Assembly (NCBI GenBank): GCA_023241745.1
Contig: JALQCY010000001.1
Coordinates: 832,064-896,063, forward strand
Direction of reading: 5' to 3'
Length of the DNA: 64,000 nt
From: Isoptericola peretonis
GTDB lineage: Bacteria > Actinomycetota > Actinomycetes > Actinomycetales > Cellulomonadaceae
Within the stretch, counting starts at the first letter, position 1, and each line of letters begins with the position of its first letter. Of the stretch, positions 8,398 through 19,531 are shown piece by piece. Made by a program: the position numbers and the translations under genes. The notes below the pieces were generated by a model that worked only from the letters and a program-made list of their open reading frames with translations, was not told where the DNA came from and ran no database searches.

Positions 8398-9204
8398 TCA
8401 CCAGCGGTTGTGGACCTCCTCGGCCCAGCCGAGCAGGTCGGAGAACTCCACGGCCTCGCCGCCGTCGGGGGCGAAGGTGCCCGACCAGTGGCCGAAGCAC
8501 TGGTCGGTCGCCGACGACAGCAGCCCCAGGTTCGTCCGCGTCACCTTGTCGTAGAACGGGGTGAACGTGGCGTCGAGCCCGCCGCCGGTCACACGCCACG
8601 GCCGCCGCCACTGCACGAGGTCGTAGTCCCACGTGAGCTCCTGCGGGAGGTAGGTGAGCCGCCCGTCGACGACGACAGCGTTCTCCGTGGACCCGGTGCC
8701 GTCGGTCCAGCGGCCACCGACCTGGAGGCCGATCACCCGTCCGCCCGACCGGCCGGAGCCCGGGGGCAGCTCGGCGACGACGTCGAGCTCCGCGTCGGCC
8801 GTCCGGGCGCGCAGGCGGGTGCCGCCCGGCACCTCGTCGATCGCGACGTCCAGCCCCTTCGCCCGGGTGCGGACCAGGCCGCCGCCCGACGTCCCGGGAA
8901 GCGTCACCCTGCGGGCCGGGACGACGGTCGCGGCGGCACCGGACGTCCGCTCGGTCGCCCGGTCGAGCACCCACACCTCGTGCACGGCCGCGTAGTCGAT
9001 GCAGGAGACGGTGACGGCCAGCAGGTGGGTCGGCGTGACGACGCCCCAGTACTCCCACCGCTTGTTGCGGCCGAGGAAGCGGCGTCCGTCGCGCGCCACG
9101 CCGTCGGTGTCGACCAGCGGCTGACGGGCCCAGCCGACGGCGCGCCGGTCCAGGCGTCCGTCGGGGCGGGTGAGCGGCACGCGCCGGGTGAGCTCGGGGA
9201 GCAT
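8398..9204 (-). CDS. DUF2804-family protein
   Basis: A 268-aa protein with features of the DUF2804 family: an N-terminal NKRWEYWGVVTP block, a central WDYDLVQWRRPWRV block, CFGHWSGTFAPDGG, and a C-terminal EEVHNRW. The family has lipocalin-like beta architecture resembling tocopherol cyclase-type proteins; its biochemical role is not established. No signal peptide is seen. It may be co-transcribed with the small membrane protein upstream (37-base gap). Confidence 0.75.
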   Translation of the reverse strand: MLPELTRRVPLTRPDGRLDRRAVGWARQPLVDTDGVARDGRRFLGRNKRWEYWGVVTPTHLLAVTVSCIDYAAVHEVWVLDRATERTSGAAATVVPARRVTLPGTSGGGLVRTRAKGLDVAIDEVPGGTRLRARTADAELDVVAELPPGSGRSGGRVIGLQVGGRWTDGTGSTENAVVVDGRLTYLPQELTWDYDLVQWRRPWRVTGGGLDATFTPFYDKVTRTNLGLLSSATDQCFGHWSGTFAPDGGEAVEFSDLLGWAEEVHNRW

Positions 9205-9241
9205 CAGGGGGTTCTCCCGCCGGCGCGGGCAGAGGTCGCCG

Positions 9242-9568
9242 TCATCGCCTGCGCCGGTGCGCGCGGCGGGCGCGCAGGTGGGCCACGAGCCAGCCGCCGA
9301 AGAAGATCAGCGTGAAGACGCCGAAGAACGGCGCGATGAACGGCCAGAACTCCCGGTCGCTCTGCAGGGAGTCCGGGTCGCCGAGCACCCAGGCGGTGAT
9401 CACGGCGAACAGCACGGTGAAGCCGAGGAAGACGAACCCCATGAAGCGCATCCCGCCGCCGGGCGCGGCGATCACCTTCTCCAGGAACCACCGGTTGACC
9501 GGGCTCGCGGTCTCCGGGTCCCACTGCTTCCACCGGTCGTCCCGACCCGCACCACCCGTAGCGCTCAC
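9242..9568 (-). CDS. Small two-helix membrane protein
   Basis: A 108-aa protein starting at GTG 9568. It has a soluble N-terminal ~40 residues, two hydrophobic segments (about 43-63 and 78-98) with an acidic loop between them, and an arginine-rich C-terminus that should be cytoplasmic. No family is recognised. It lies between the DUF2804 gene and the clpC terminator. Confidence 0.6.
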   Translation of the reverse strand: MSATGGAGRDDRWKQWDPETASPVNRWFLEKVIAAPGGGMRFMGFVFLGFTVLFAVITAWVLGDPDSLQSDREFWPFIAPFFGVFTLIFFGGWLVAHLRARRAHRRRR

Positions 9569-9660
9569 GTCCTGGCTCCTTCGTCACGGCTCGTCGGCAC
9601 GGCCACACCGTAGCGGCATCGCGGAGCCCCCGAGCCCGCGCGGGCCACGGGCGCACGGCA

Positions 9661-9696
9661 AAGGCCCCGGACCCCGTGAGGGGGGTCCGGGGCCTT
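9661..9696 (-). terminator. Terminator hairpin after clpC
   Basis: AAGGCCCCGGACCCC (9661-9675) pairs perfectly with 9682-9696 around a 6-base loop. The 15-bp G+C-rich stem sits 25 bases past the clpC stop and before the next gene on the same strand. There is no T-tract, as is common for actinobacterial terminators. Confidence 0.8.
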
Positions 9697-9721
9697 CGCC
9701 GTCGACCGTCAGGTCAGCGCG

Positions 9722-12289
<2,568 letters not shown>

Positions 12290-12400
12290 CTGCTGCTCCC
12301 TCACGAGCGGCGTTTCCTGCACCCCGTCGGTTGACGGCTACAGCCTGACCGCTACGACTCTATGCGTTCCCAACTCGTCGACACCCCTCGGTAAGCCCAT

Positions 12401-12414
12401 GTTCGCCAGGGGCG
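12401..12414. promoter_or_regulatory. Candidate ClgR box upstream of clpC
   Basis: GTTCGC-N5-GCG (12401-12414) matches the palindromic motif known for the actinobacterial activator ClgR, which induces clp genes. It is 112 bases upstream of the clpC start, a suitable position. A single match to a short G+C-rich motif in a G+C-rich genome can arise by chance. Confidence 0.45.
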
Positions 12415-12505
12415 TGACGGCGTGCCGCGTTGCCAGCCGCCGGAGGTGCGTCCACGCTCGGGGGAAGGGCGGCCTGCGCCGTCGAGCGCCACGGAGGGGG
12501 TACCG

Positions 12506-13237
12506 ATGGACGAGATCGAGCAGCAGCCGGGGGCCTCGGACGGAACGCACGGTGGGGCGCGCGGCGGTGCACGGCCGCGGGGCTGGAACGGCGACGACGC
12601 CCGCCTGGCGCAGTTCTCCGGCGTCCTGGGCGAGGTGCACGACCCCCTGACCTGGGGACTCGACCTGGAGGACGAGGCGCTCACCGGGCTCGCGGACTCC
12701 GACGACCCGACGTGCGAGCGGTTCGTCCGCGCGTACCGCTGCTTCACCGGGGAGTCTCTGGAGGTCGAGACGCTCCGCACCCGGGTCCCCGCGGACGACG
12801 TCGAGGACGTGGTGCGCGCCGCGTGCAGCGGGGCGCTCGCGGCGCCGCTGCACGCCGACATCGCCGCGCCCGTCGAGCCCGAGGCCACGGGCGACGGCCC
12901 CGGGGGTCCTGGGGGGACCGGAGGTGCCGACCGCTCGGCAGCGCCCGACGGCGGCACCCCCGACTTCGCGGACTCCTTCCAGGACTACCGCAGCGCCATG
13001 CGGGCCCTGGTCGCCGAGGTGGACGAGGCCCCGCTGCGCACCGGGACGTTCGCCGTCGACGGCGACGACGCCGAGTGCGTGCGGGTGACGGCCCGCGAGA
13101 CCACCGCGGTGTACGTGGCGACGGCGGAGCGGGCCCTGGTGGTCACGGGGCCGGCGGACCTCGTGGACCGGGTGGAGGTCGTGACGAAGCCGGTGGACGA
13201 CCTGCTCTCCGGCAAGGGTCACACCGCCTCGCCCTGA
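12506..13237 (+). CDS. Hypothetical protein (acidic, Gly-rich linker)
   Basis: A 243-aa protein of unknown function. The ATG at 12506 follows a strong ACGGAGGGGG ribosome-binding site. It has a disordered first ~30 residues, an acidic helical region (~30-125), a Gly/Pro/Ala linker (~125-160) and a C-terminal alpha/beta-like part (~160-235). There is no signal peptide or membrane segment. It is divergent from clpC and precedes the universal stress gene by 67 bases. No domain is recognised. Confidence 0.7.
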   Translation: MDEIEQQPGASDGTHGGARGGARPRGWNGDDARLAQFSGVLGEVHDPLTWGLDLEDEALTGLADSDDPTCERFVRAYRCFTGESLEVETLRTRVPADDVEDVVRAACSGALAAPLHADIAAPVEPEATGDGPGGPGGTGGADRSAAPDGGTPDFADSFQDYRSAMRALVAEVDEAPLRTGTFAVDGDDAECVRVTARETTAVYVATAERALVVTGPADLVDRVEVVTKPVDDLLSGKGHTASP

Positions 13238-13304
13238 CGGGACGCCGGGCCCGACCTAGGCTGACAGCCCAGGGACGTGGGCGGCGAGAGAGTCGGGGTG
13301 GAGC

Positions 13305-14189
13305 ATGCGCGGCATCGTGGTCGGGGTGAACGGGTCGGCCGAGGCCGAGGAGGCCCTGGACTGGGCGGTGCGCGAGGCGGCGTCGGCCGCCGTGCCGCTC
13401 ACGCTGGTCATGGTGGCGGCGGGCGCGGGCAAGGGCGCCGACCCCGCGGCGCACGAGGCGGCCCTCGCGCCCGTGCGCGAGGAGGGCCGGACGCTCCTCG
13501 CCGCCGCGCGCGCCCGCACCGGCCTCGACGTCGACGGCTCCGTGGTGGCCGCGCCCGGCCCGGCCGCCGACCGGCTCCTGGAGCTCGGCGCGGACGCCGA
13601 CATGCTGGTGCTCGGCCGTCGCCGGCGCGGACGCCTCGGGCGGGCCGTGCTGGGCTCGGTGTCGACGACGGTCGTCGAGCACGCGGACGTGCCCGTCACC
13701 GTGGTGCGGCACGGCGACCCGTCGGCGGCCCCCGAGGACGAGACGACGTCGCAGGACGCGGGCGCCCCGCGCATCGTCGTCGGCGTCGACACGTCGCCGC
13801 CGAGCGTGGCCGCGCTGCGGCACGCGTGCGAGGTGGCGGACCGCAGCGGGGCGACCATCGACGCCGTCTTCGCGTGGCAGATCACCACGCTGGCGCCGCT
13901 GCCCGGCTCGTGGGGCTGGGCGCCGCCCATCGACGACTACGAGAAGTTCGCCTCCGAGTCGCTCGCGGCGGCGGTCCGGGCCGCCGGGGTGACCCTGCCC
14001 CCCGACCGCCTGATCCGCCGGGTGGTCCACGGGCAGGCGGCGAAGCAGCTGGTCGCCGCGGCGCAGGGCGCCGAGCGGCTCGTGGTGGGCGCCCGCGGCC
14101 TCGGCGGCTTCGACCGGCTGCTGCTCGGGTCCGTGAGCCGGCAGGTGCTCGACTTCGCACCCTGCCCGGTCACCGTCGTCCGCGGCTGA
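13305..14189 (+). CDS. Universal stress protein, tandem UspA domains
   Basis: A 294-aa protein of two UspA domains (about 1-140 and 155-294). Each ends in an ATP-binding G-x2-G-x9-G(S) loop: GRRRRGRLGRAVLGS in the first and GARGLGGFDRLLLGS in the second, both followed by the TVV strand. Tandem UspA proteins of this type are common in actinobacteria and bind ATP during dormancy or stress responses. It converges on the cystathionine gene with a 4-base gap. Confidence 0.92.
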   Translation: MRGIVVGVNGSAEAEEALDWAVREAASAAVPLTLVMVAAGAGKGADPAAHEAALAPVREEGRTLLAAARARTGLDVDGSVVAAPGPAADRLLELGADADMLVLGRRRRGRLGRAVLGSVSTTVVEHADVPVTVVRHGDPSAAPEDETTSQDAGAPRIVVGVDTSPPSVAALRHACEVADRSGATIDAVFAWQITTLAPLPGSWGWAPPIDDYEKFASESLAAAVRAAGVTLPPDRLIRRVVHGQAAKQLVAAAQGAERLVVGARGLGGFDRLLLGSVSRQVLDFAPCPVTVVRG

Positions 14190-14193
14190 CGGG

Positions 14194-15444
14194 TCAGGCG
14201 AGTGCCTGCTCGAGGTCCGCGACCAGGTCCTGGACGTCCTCGATCCCCACGGAGAGCCGCACCAGGTCGTCGGGGACCTCGAGGGAGGTGCCCGCGACGG
14301 AGCCGTGCGTCATGCGGCCGGGGTGCTCGATCAGCGACTCCACGCCGCCGAGCGACTCGGCGAGCGTGAAGACCTGGGTGCGGGCGCACACGTCGAGCGC
14401 CTTCGCCTCGCTGCCGGCGCGGAACGACACCATGCCGCCGAAGCCGCGCATCTGGCGCGCGGCGACCTCGTGCCCGGGGTGCGACGCGAGGCCCGGGTAG
14501 ATCACCTCGCCCGCGGCGGGGTGCCCGACGAGGAACTCCGCGACCGCGGCCGCGTTCGCCTGGTGGCGGTCCATCCGCACGGCGAGGGTCTTGAGGCCCC
14601 GCAGCGTGAGCCACGCGTCGAACGGGCCGGCGACGGCGCCCGACGCGTTCTGGTGGAAGCGCACCGCGCCCGTGACGTCCGTGCCGCCCGCGGGCGACTC
14701 CAGGCCGCCCGGCAGCCGCGCGGCGTCCGCCACGACGAGCGCCCCGCCGACGACGTCGCTGTGCCCGCCGATGTACTTCGTCGTCGAGTGCACGACGACG
14801 TCGGCGCCCAGGGCGAGCGGCTGCTGCAGGTACGGCGTCGCGAAGGTGTTGTCCACGACCAGGAGCGCGCCGGCGTCCCGCGCGACGTCGGCGAGCGCCG
14901 CCAGGTCGCTGACGCCGAGCAGCGGGTTGGTGGGCGTCTCGACCCACAGCACCCGCGTGGCGCCCGAGTCCCCGCGGCGCACGGCGGCGCGGACCGCGAC
15001 GAGGTCCGTGAGGTCGACGGGCGTGTGCGCCACGCCCCACGGCCCGAACACGCGGGCGATCAGCCGGTACGTGCCGCCGTAGGCGTCGTCGGGCACGATC
15101 ACGTGGTCGCCCGGGCGCAGCACGGCGCGCAGCAGCGTGTCCTCGGCGGCCAGGCCCGAGGCGAACGCGAACCCGCTGGCCGGGACGTCGAGCCCGCCGG
15201 CCTCGGCGGCCGCGAGCGCCTCCTCCAGCGCGGTGCGCGTGGGGTTGGCCGAGCGCGAGTACTCGTACCCGCCGCGCAGCCCCCCCACGCCGTCCTGCTT
15301 GTAGGTCGACACCTGGTGGATGGGCGGCACGACGGCGCCCGTCGTCGCGTCCGGGTCCTGGCCCGCGTGGATGGCCCGCGTCGAGAAGCCGGTACGGGTC
15401 CAGTCGGGGTGCTCGCTGCCGTGCTCGCTGCTCGTCGTGGTCAC
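14194..15444 (-). CDS. Cystathionine gamma-lyase/synthase (PLP, Cys/Met metabolism)
   Basis: A 416-aa enzyme of the Cys/Met metabolism PLP family. The start is GTG at 15444 (MTTSSEHGS); the longer open frame upstream runs into cbs. Signatures: TRAIHAGQDPD near the N-terminus, YEYSRSANPTR, SGLAAEDTLLR, and STTKYIGGHSD with the PLP-binding Lys. Sequence alone does not separate lyase from synthase. Its position 25 bases after a cystathionine beta-synthase gene on the same strand suggests gamma-lyase action, releasing cysteine and 2-oxobutyrate in reverse transsulfuration. Confidence 0.9.
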   Translation of the reverse strand: MTTTSSEHGSEHPDWTRTGFSTRAIHAGQDPDATTGAVVPPIHQVSTYKQDGVGGLRGGYEYSRSANPTRTALEEALAAAEAGGLDVPASGFAFASGLAAEDTLLRAVLRPGDHVIVPDDAYGGTYRLIARVFGPWGVAHTPVDLTDLVAVRAAVRRGDSGATRVLWVETPTNPLLGVSDLAALADVARDAGALLVVDNTFATPYLQQPLALGADVVVHSTTKYIGGHSDVVGGALVVADAARLPGGLESPAGGTDVTGAVRFHQNASGAVAGPFDAWLTLRGLKTLAVRMDRHQANAAAVAEFLVGHPAAGEVIYPGLASHPGHEVAARQMRGFGGMVSFRAGSEAKALDVCARTQVFTLAESLGGVESLIEHPGRMTHGSVAGTSLEVPDDLVRLSVGIEDVQDLVADLEQALA

Positions 15445-15469
15445 CTGGCCAGGGTACGCACGGCGCCGG

Positions 15470-16873
15470 TCACCGGCCCGCGACGAAGCCGAGCAGGTCG
15501 TGGCGGGTGAGGACGCCGACCGGGTCGCCGTCCTCGACCACGAGCAGCGCGTCGTCCTCGGTGAGCGCGGAGCGCACCGCCTCGACGCCCTCGCCGGCGC
15601 CGATGAGCGGGAAGCGCGGCTGCATGTGCGCGTCGACGCGGTCCGCGAGCGCGGCGCGCCCGGAGAACACGGCGTCGAGCAGCGCACGCTCGCTGACGGC
15701 GCCCGCGACCTCGCCGATCTTCACCGGCGGCTCCGCCCCGACGACCGGCATCTGCGAGACGCCGTACTCGCGCAGGATCTCGATCGCGTCGCGCACGGTC
15801 TCGCTGGGGTGGGTGTGCACCAGGTCGGGCAGGCGTCCGTCCTTGGCGCGCAGGATGTCCCCCGCGGTCACGCCCGCCTCGTCGGGCAGGAAGCCGTACG
15901 ACCGCATCCACGTGTCGGAGAAGATCTTCGACAGGTAGCCGCGGCCGCCGTCGGGCAGCAGCACGACGACCACCGCGCGCGCCGCCGCGGCCGGGTCCTC
16001 GTCCTCCAGCCGCCGCGCGAGGCGCAGCGCGGCCTCGACCGCCATCCCGCACGACCCGCCCACGAGCAGGCCCTCCTCGCGCGCGAGGCGCCGCGTCATG
16101 GCGAAGGAGTCGGCGTCGGTGACGGGGATGACCTCGTCGGGGACGGTCGGGTCGTAGGCACCGGGCCAGAAGTCCTCCCCCACGCCCTCGACGAGGTAGG
16201 GGCGCCCGTCGCCGCCGGAGTACACGGAGCCGGCCGGGTCCGCGCCGACGATGCGCACCGGGCCGCCGTCGGCCCGCTCGGCCGACACCTCCTTGAGGTA
16301 CCGGCCGGTGCCCGTGATGGTGCCCCCCGTGCCGACGCCGGCGACGAAGTGCGTGACGAGGCCGTCCGTGTCGGTCCACACCTCGGGGCCGGTGGACTCG
16401 TAGTGGGACAGGGGGCCGTTGGCGTTGGCGTACTGGTTGGGCTTCCACGCGCCCGGGATCTCGCCCACGAGGCGGTCGGAGACCGAGTAGTAGGAGTCGG
16501 GGTGGTCGGGCGGCACGGCGGTGGGCGTCACGACGACGCGCGCGCCGTACGCGCGCAGCACGTCGCGCTTGTCCTCGCTCACCTTGTCGGGGCAGACGAA
16601 GACGCAGTCGTACCCCTTGCGCTGGGCGACGAGCGCGAGCCCGACGCCGGTGTTGCCGGACGTCGGCTCGACGATCGTGCCGCCGGGACGCAGCTCGCCC
16701 GACGCCTCCGCCGCCTCGACCATCTTGAGGGCGATCCGGTCCTTGACCGAGCCGCCGGGATTCACGTACTCGACCTTGGCGAGGATCGTCGCGCTCAGGC
16801 CCTCCGTGACACGGGTGAGCCGTACGAGCGGGGTGTGCCCGACGAGCTCCGAGATGTGCTCCGCGTATCTCAT
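15470..16873 (-). CDS. cbs: Cystathionine beta-synthase
   Basis: A 467-aa PLP enzyme starting at ATG 16873 (MRYAEHISELVGHTPLVRL). The PLP Lys lies in NPGGSVKDRIALK, the phosphate-binding loop is EPTSGNTGVGLA, and the GVGTGGTITGTGRYLKE loop follows. The C-terminus has a CBS-domain pair (~335-465), as in the eukaryotic and actinobacterial CBS types. It condenses serine with homocysteine to cystathionine. With the next gene it forms the reverse-transsulfuration route from methionine to cysteine. No heme-binding N-terminal extension is present. Confidence 0.94.
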   Translation of the reverse strand: MRYAEHISELVGHTPLVRLTRVTEGLSATILAKVEYVNPGGSVKDRIALKMVEAAEASGELRPGGTIVEPTSGNTGVGLALVAQRKGYDCVFVCPDKVSEDKRDVLRAYGARVVVTPTAVPPDHPDSYYSVSDRLVGEIPGAWKPNQYANANGPLSHYESTGPEVWTDTDGLVTHFVAGVGTGGTITGTGRYLKEVSAERADGGPVRIVGADPAGSVYSGGDGRPYLVEGVGEDFWPGAYDPTVPDEVIPVTDADSFAMTRRLAREEGLLVGGSCGMAVEAALRLARRLEDEDPAAAARAVVVVLLPDGGRGYLSKIFSDTWMRSYGFLPDEAGVTAGDILRAKDGRLPDLVHTHPSETVRDAIEILREYGVSQMPVVGAEPPVKIGEVAGAVSERALLDAVFSGRAALADRVDAHMQPRFPLIGAGEGVEAVRSALTEDDALLVVEDGDPVGVLTRHDLLGFVAGR

Positions 16874-16890
16874 CTGCCGATCATGCCGCG

Positions 16891-18939
16891 CTACCAGCGA
16901 TCGCGCGTGGTGCCCCGGAACGCGAGCACCAGCACGCGCACGGCGAGCACCGTGCCGACGAAGCCGAGGGCGGCGCCGAGCACGGTGAACCACGGCAGCT
17001 CGGGCGCGAGCATCGGTCCGCCGTCGGCCACGAGCAGCACGACCGCCCCGACGACGGCGCCCACCGCGACGAGCGTCATGATGACCTGCTGCACCAGGCC
17101 GGAGAGGAACGCCCGGTCGGCGGGGTCGGAGAACGCGCGGACCGTGACGGTGAAGCGCCCCTCCTCCAGGTCGCGGACCAGGCGGGTCACGCGGCGCGGC
17201 AGCCGCTCCAGCTCGGGCGCGAAGCCGAGGAGCTGCTGCGTGGCCTTGCGGCGCACGGCCTCCGGCGTGACGAGCCGGTGCAGCAGCGGCCGGCCGTGGT
17301 CGCGGGCGCCGGCCACCAGGTCGTAGCCGGGGCTGAGGCGGTCGAGCGTGCCCTCGAGCGACGCGAACGTGCGGAACGCGGCCGCGACCTGGGGCGGCAC
17401 CGCGATGCCCGCCGCCGTCACCAGCCGCACCAGCGCGCCGAACACGGCGCCGGCGCCCGCGCCGGCCCGGAACCGGAGCACGAGCTGCCCCACCTCCCGC
17501 TCCAGGCGACGCGCGTCCAGGCCCGGCGGCGCGTCGAGCAGCTCCAGCAGGGCGTCGGTGGCGGCGATCGCGTCGTCGCCGTCGATCGCCAGCAGGAGGG
17601 CCCCGAGGGCGATGCGCTCCGGCTCGCCCAGGCGGCCCACCGAGCCCATGTCGAGCAGGCCGAGGGCGCCGTCGGCGGTGACGAGCACGTTGCCCGGGTG
17701 CAGGTCGGCGTGGAACGTGCCCGCCACGAGGAGCTGGTCGAGCGAGGCACGCAGCAGCCGGTCCCCGAGCGACCTCCGCGTCTCCGCGTCGAGCCCGGCG
17801 AGCAGGGGCTGCGCCTGCCCGACGGGCGTGCCCTCCAGCCGCTCCAGCACGAGCAGCGTGCCGCTCGACGGCCCGTCCACGACGTCGGGCACCACGACCA
17901 GCGGCCCCGACGACGCGCCGTCGAGCGTCGTGACGTCGAGGGCGGCGCGCAGCGCACGGGTGTTCTCCGCCTCCACCGCGTAGTCGAGCTCCTCGCGCAA
18001 CGAGGCCGCGAAGCCGTCGGCGAGCGCGACGACGCCGAGGCTGCGGCCCCAGGCGGTGTCGCGCTCGAGGCGCCGCGCGAGCCGGCCGAGGATCGCGAGG
18101 TCGGTCGCGACCTGCTCCCGCGCGCCCGGGCGCTGCACCTTGACCACCACGTCCCGCCCGTCGAGCAGGCGCGCCGCGTGCACCTGGCCGACCGACGCCG
18201 ACGCGAGCGGATCCGGGTCGAAGGCTGCGAACACCTCCTCGACCGGGCGGCCCAGCGCGGCGGCGACCACGGGCTCGACCTGGTCCCAGGGCGCGGGCGG
18301 CACGTCGCTCTGCAGCGTCGCGAGGGTCGCGGTGACGGCGTCCGGCAGCAGGTCGCGGCGGGTGGAGAGCATCTGGCCGAACTTCACGAACGTGACGCCC
18401 GCGTCGCTCAGGGTGTCGCGCAGCCCGACGGCGAGCCGCCGGACGTCGGAGCGCGACGTCGTCGTGCCGTCGGCCCGGCGCGTGCGCCCGAACGCGCCGC
18501 CGAGCCCGTGCCGGACGGCGATCGTCACGACCTGCGCGTAGCGGCGGGTCTCGCGGCGGCCCTGCCGCAGCCGCCGGGCCGCGCGCCACGGGGTGGGCAG
18601 GGTGCCCGTGGGCACCAGCAGCTCCAGCACGAGGAGCACGCACAACCCCAGCACGAACGCCCACGCGAACACGAGGACGATGGCCACCAGCGCGACCCAC
18701 GGGTCGACGGCGAGCACGCCGCCGTCGTCCCACCATCCCGCCGCGCGCAGCCCGCCCGTCAGGGCGCCCGACGCGGCCGTGATGGCGACCAGCGCCACGA
18801 GCGCCGCGCGGATCCAGCCGACGGGCGCTCCCATCACGCGGCGCGACGTCCAGGCGAGCAGCACCAGCATCGCCACCGACGACACGAACGCGAAGATCGC
18901 CCCGATCACGCCGCCCACGGCGTCCATCCCGGCCTCCAT
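16891..18939 (-). CDS. ABC1/UbiB-family atypical kinase, membrane anchored
   Basis: A 682-aa protein. The ATG at 18939 is preferred because membrane helices follow at once; the frame stays open upstream without protein-like content. Three N-terminal hydrophobic segments (to ~130) come first, then the ABC1 kinase core: FVKFGQMLSTRRDLLP (KxGQ motif), ASASVGQVHAARL, VVVKVQRPG with the Ala/Lys pocket, HADLHPGNVLV as catalytic loop and LLDMGSVG as metal-binding loop. Two C-terminal helices end the protein. Members support isoprenoid-quinone metabolism; the substrate here is unknown. It is 17 bases upstream of cbs. Confidence 0.88.
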   Translation of the reverse strand: MEAGMDAVGGVIGAIFAFVSSVAMLVLLAWTSRRVMGAPVGWIRAALVALVAITAASGALTGGLRAAGWWDDGGVLAVDPWVALVAIVLVFAWAFVLGLCVLLVLELLVPTGTLPTPWRAARRLRQGRRETRRYAQVVTIAVRHGLGGAFGRTRRADGTTTSRSDVRRLAVGLRDTLSDAGVTFVKFGQMLSTRRDLLPDAVTATLATLQSDVPPAPWDQVEPVVAAALGRPVEEVFAAFDPDPLASASVGQVHAARLLDGRDVVVKVQRPGAREQVATDLAILGRLARRLERDTAWGRSLGVVALADGFAASLREELDYAVEAENTRALRAALDVTTLDGASSGPLVVVPDVVDGPSSGTLLVLERLEGTPVGQAQPLLAGLDAETRRSLGDRLLRASLDQLLVAGTFHADLHPGNVLVTADGALGLLDMGSVGRLGEPERIALGALLLAIDGDDAIAATDALLELLDAPPGLDARRLEREVGQLVLRFRAGAGAGAVFGALVRLVTAAGIAVPPQVAAAFRTFASLEGTLDRLSPGYDLVAGARDHGRPLLHRLVTPEAVRRKATQQLLGFAPELERLPRRVTRLVRDLEEGRFTVTVRAFSDPADRAFLSGLVQQVIMTLVAVGAVVGAVVLLVADGGPMLAPELPWFTVLGAALGFVGTVLAVRVLVLAFRGTTRDRW

Positions 18940-19010
18940 GGCGCCCACTCTCCCGGACGCGGGTGCCGCCGTCGTGCCGACCCGCCCACAGCGGGTGCCG
19001 AGGGGACGCG

Positions 19011-19481
19011 TCAGGCGCGCGTGGCCCAGGCCGCGAGCCCGAGGGCGACGGCGTCCTCCGCCAGCGCGGCGGGCAGGTCGGGCCAGCCTCGCCGGGCGAC
19101 GGCGGACCGCCAGGCCGCCCCGACACCCGTGCCGACGGCGCCGCCCGCCGCGCCCGCGACGACGGCCGCGGCGGTGGACCTCGGCTCGGCGTGGTGCCGC
19201 AGCGCCAGCAGCAGCCCGCCGACGGCACCGCTCCCCGCCCTGATGTCGGGGCCGGAACGCTCCAGGCGGCTGGGGGTGGCGGGCAGCTTGTCCCCGACGA
19301 GCTCCCCGGCGACGGCGAGCCCGGCGACGAGGCGCGGCACGCCCGCCGGGCGGCGCAGGCGGTGGGTGGGCAGCCGGTGCGCCGGCACCGGGCCGAGCAG
19401 CGGGGCCGCGACGCCGAGCGAGGCGCGCGACCCTGCCGCGAGCCCCAGCGCCAGCGCGCGGACGACGAGCGGTGCGGTCAT
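19011..19481 (-). CDS. DUF4126-like membrane protein
   Basis: A 156-aa, Ala/Gly/Leu-rich protein with four weakly hydrophobic segments, GLAAGSRASLGVAAP near the N-terminus and the GELVGDKLPATPSR motif followed by a glycine-rich helix pair. This pattern fits DUF4126 integral membrane proteins, whose function is unknown. The ATG at 19481 is chosen; the frame continues upstream only as non-protein-like sequence antisense to nothing recognisable. Confidence 0.65.
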   Translation of the reverse strand: MTAPLVVRALALGLAAGSRASLGVAAPLLGPVPAHRLPTHRLRRPAGVPRLVAGLAVAGELVGDKLPATPSRLERSGPDIRAGSGAVGGLLLALRHHAEPRSTAAAVVAGAAGGAVGTGVGAAWRSAVARRGWPDLPAALAEDAVALGLAAWATRA

Positions 19482-19531
19482 GGCCCCACCTTGGCACCCC
19501 CCGACCCGGTCCGCCGAGGTAGTGCGTCGGC

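Noticed and set aside
16874..16890. Riboswitch or T-box in front of the cbs/cystathionine genes
   Set aside because: Only 17 bases separate cbs from the upstream gene, which leaves no room for a leader.
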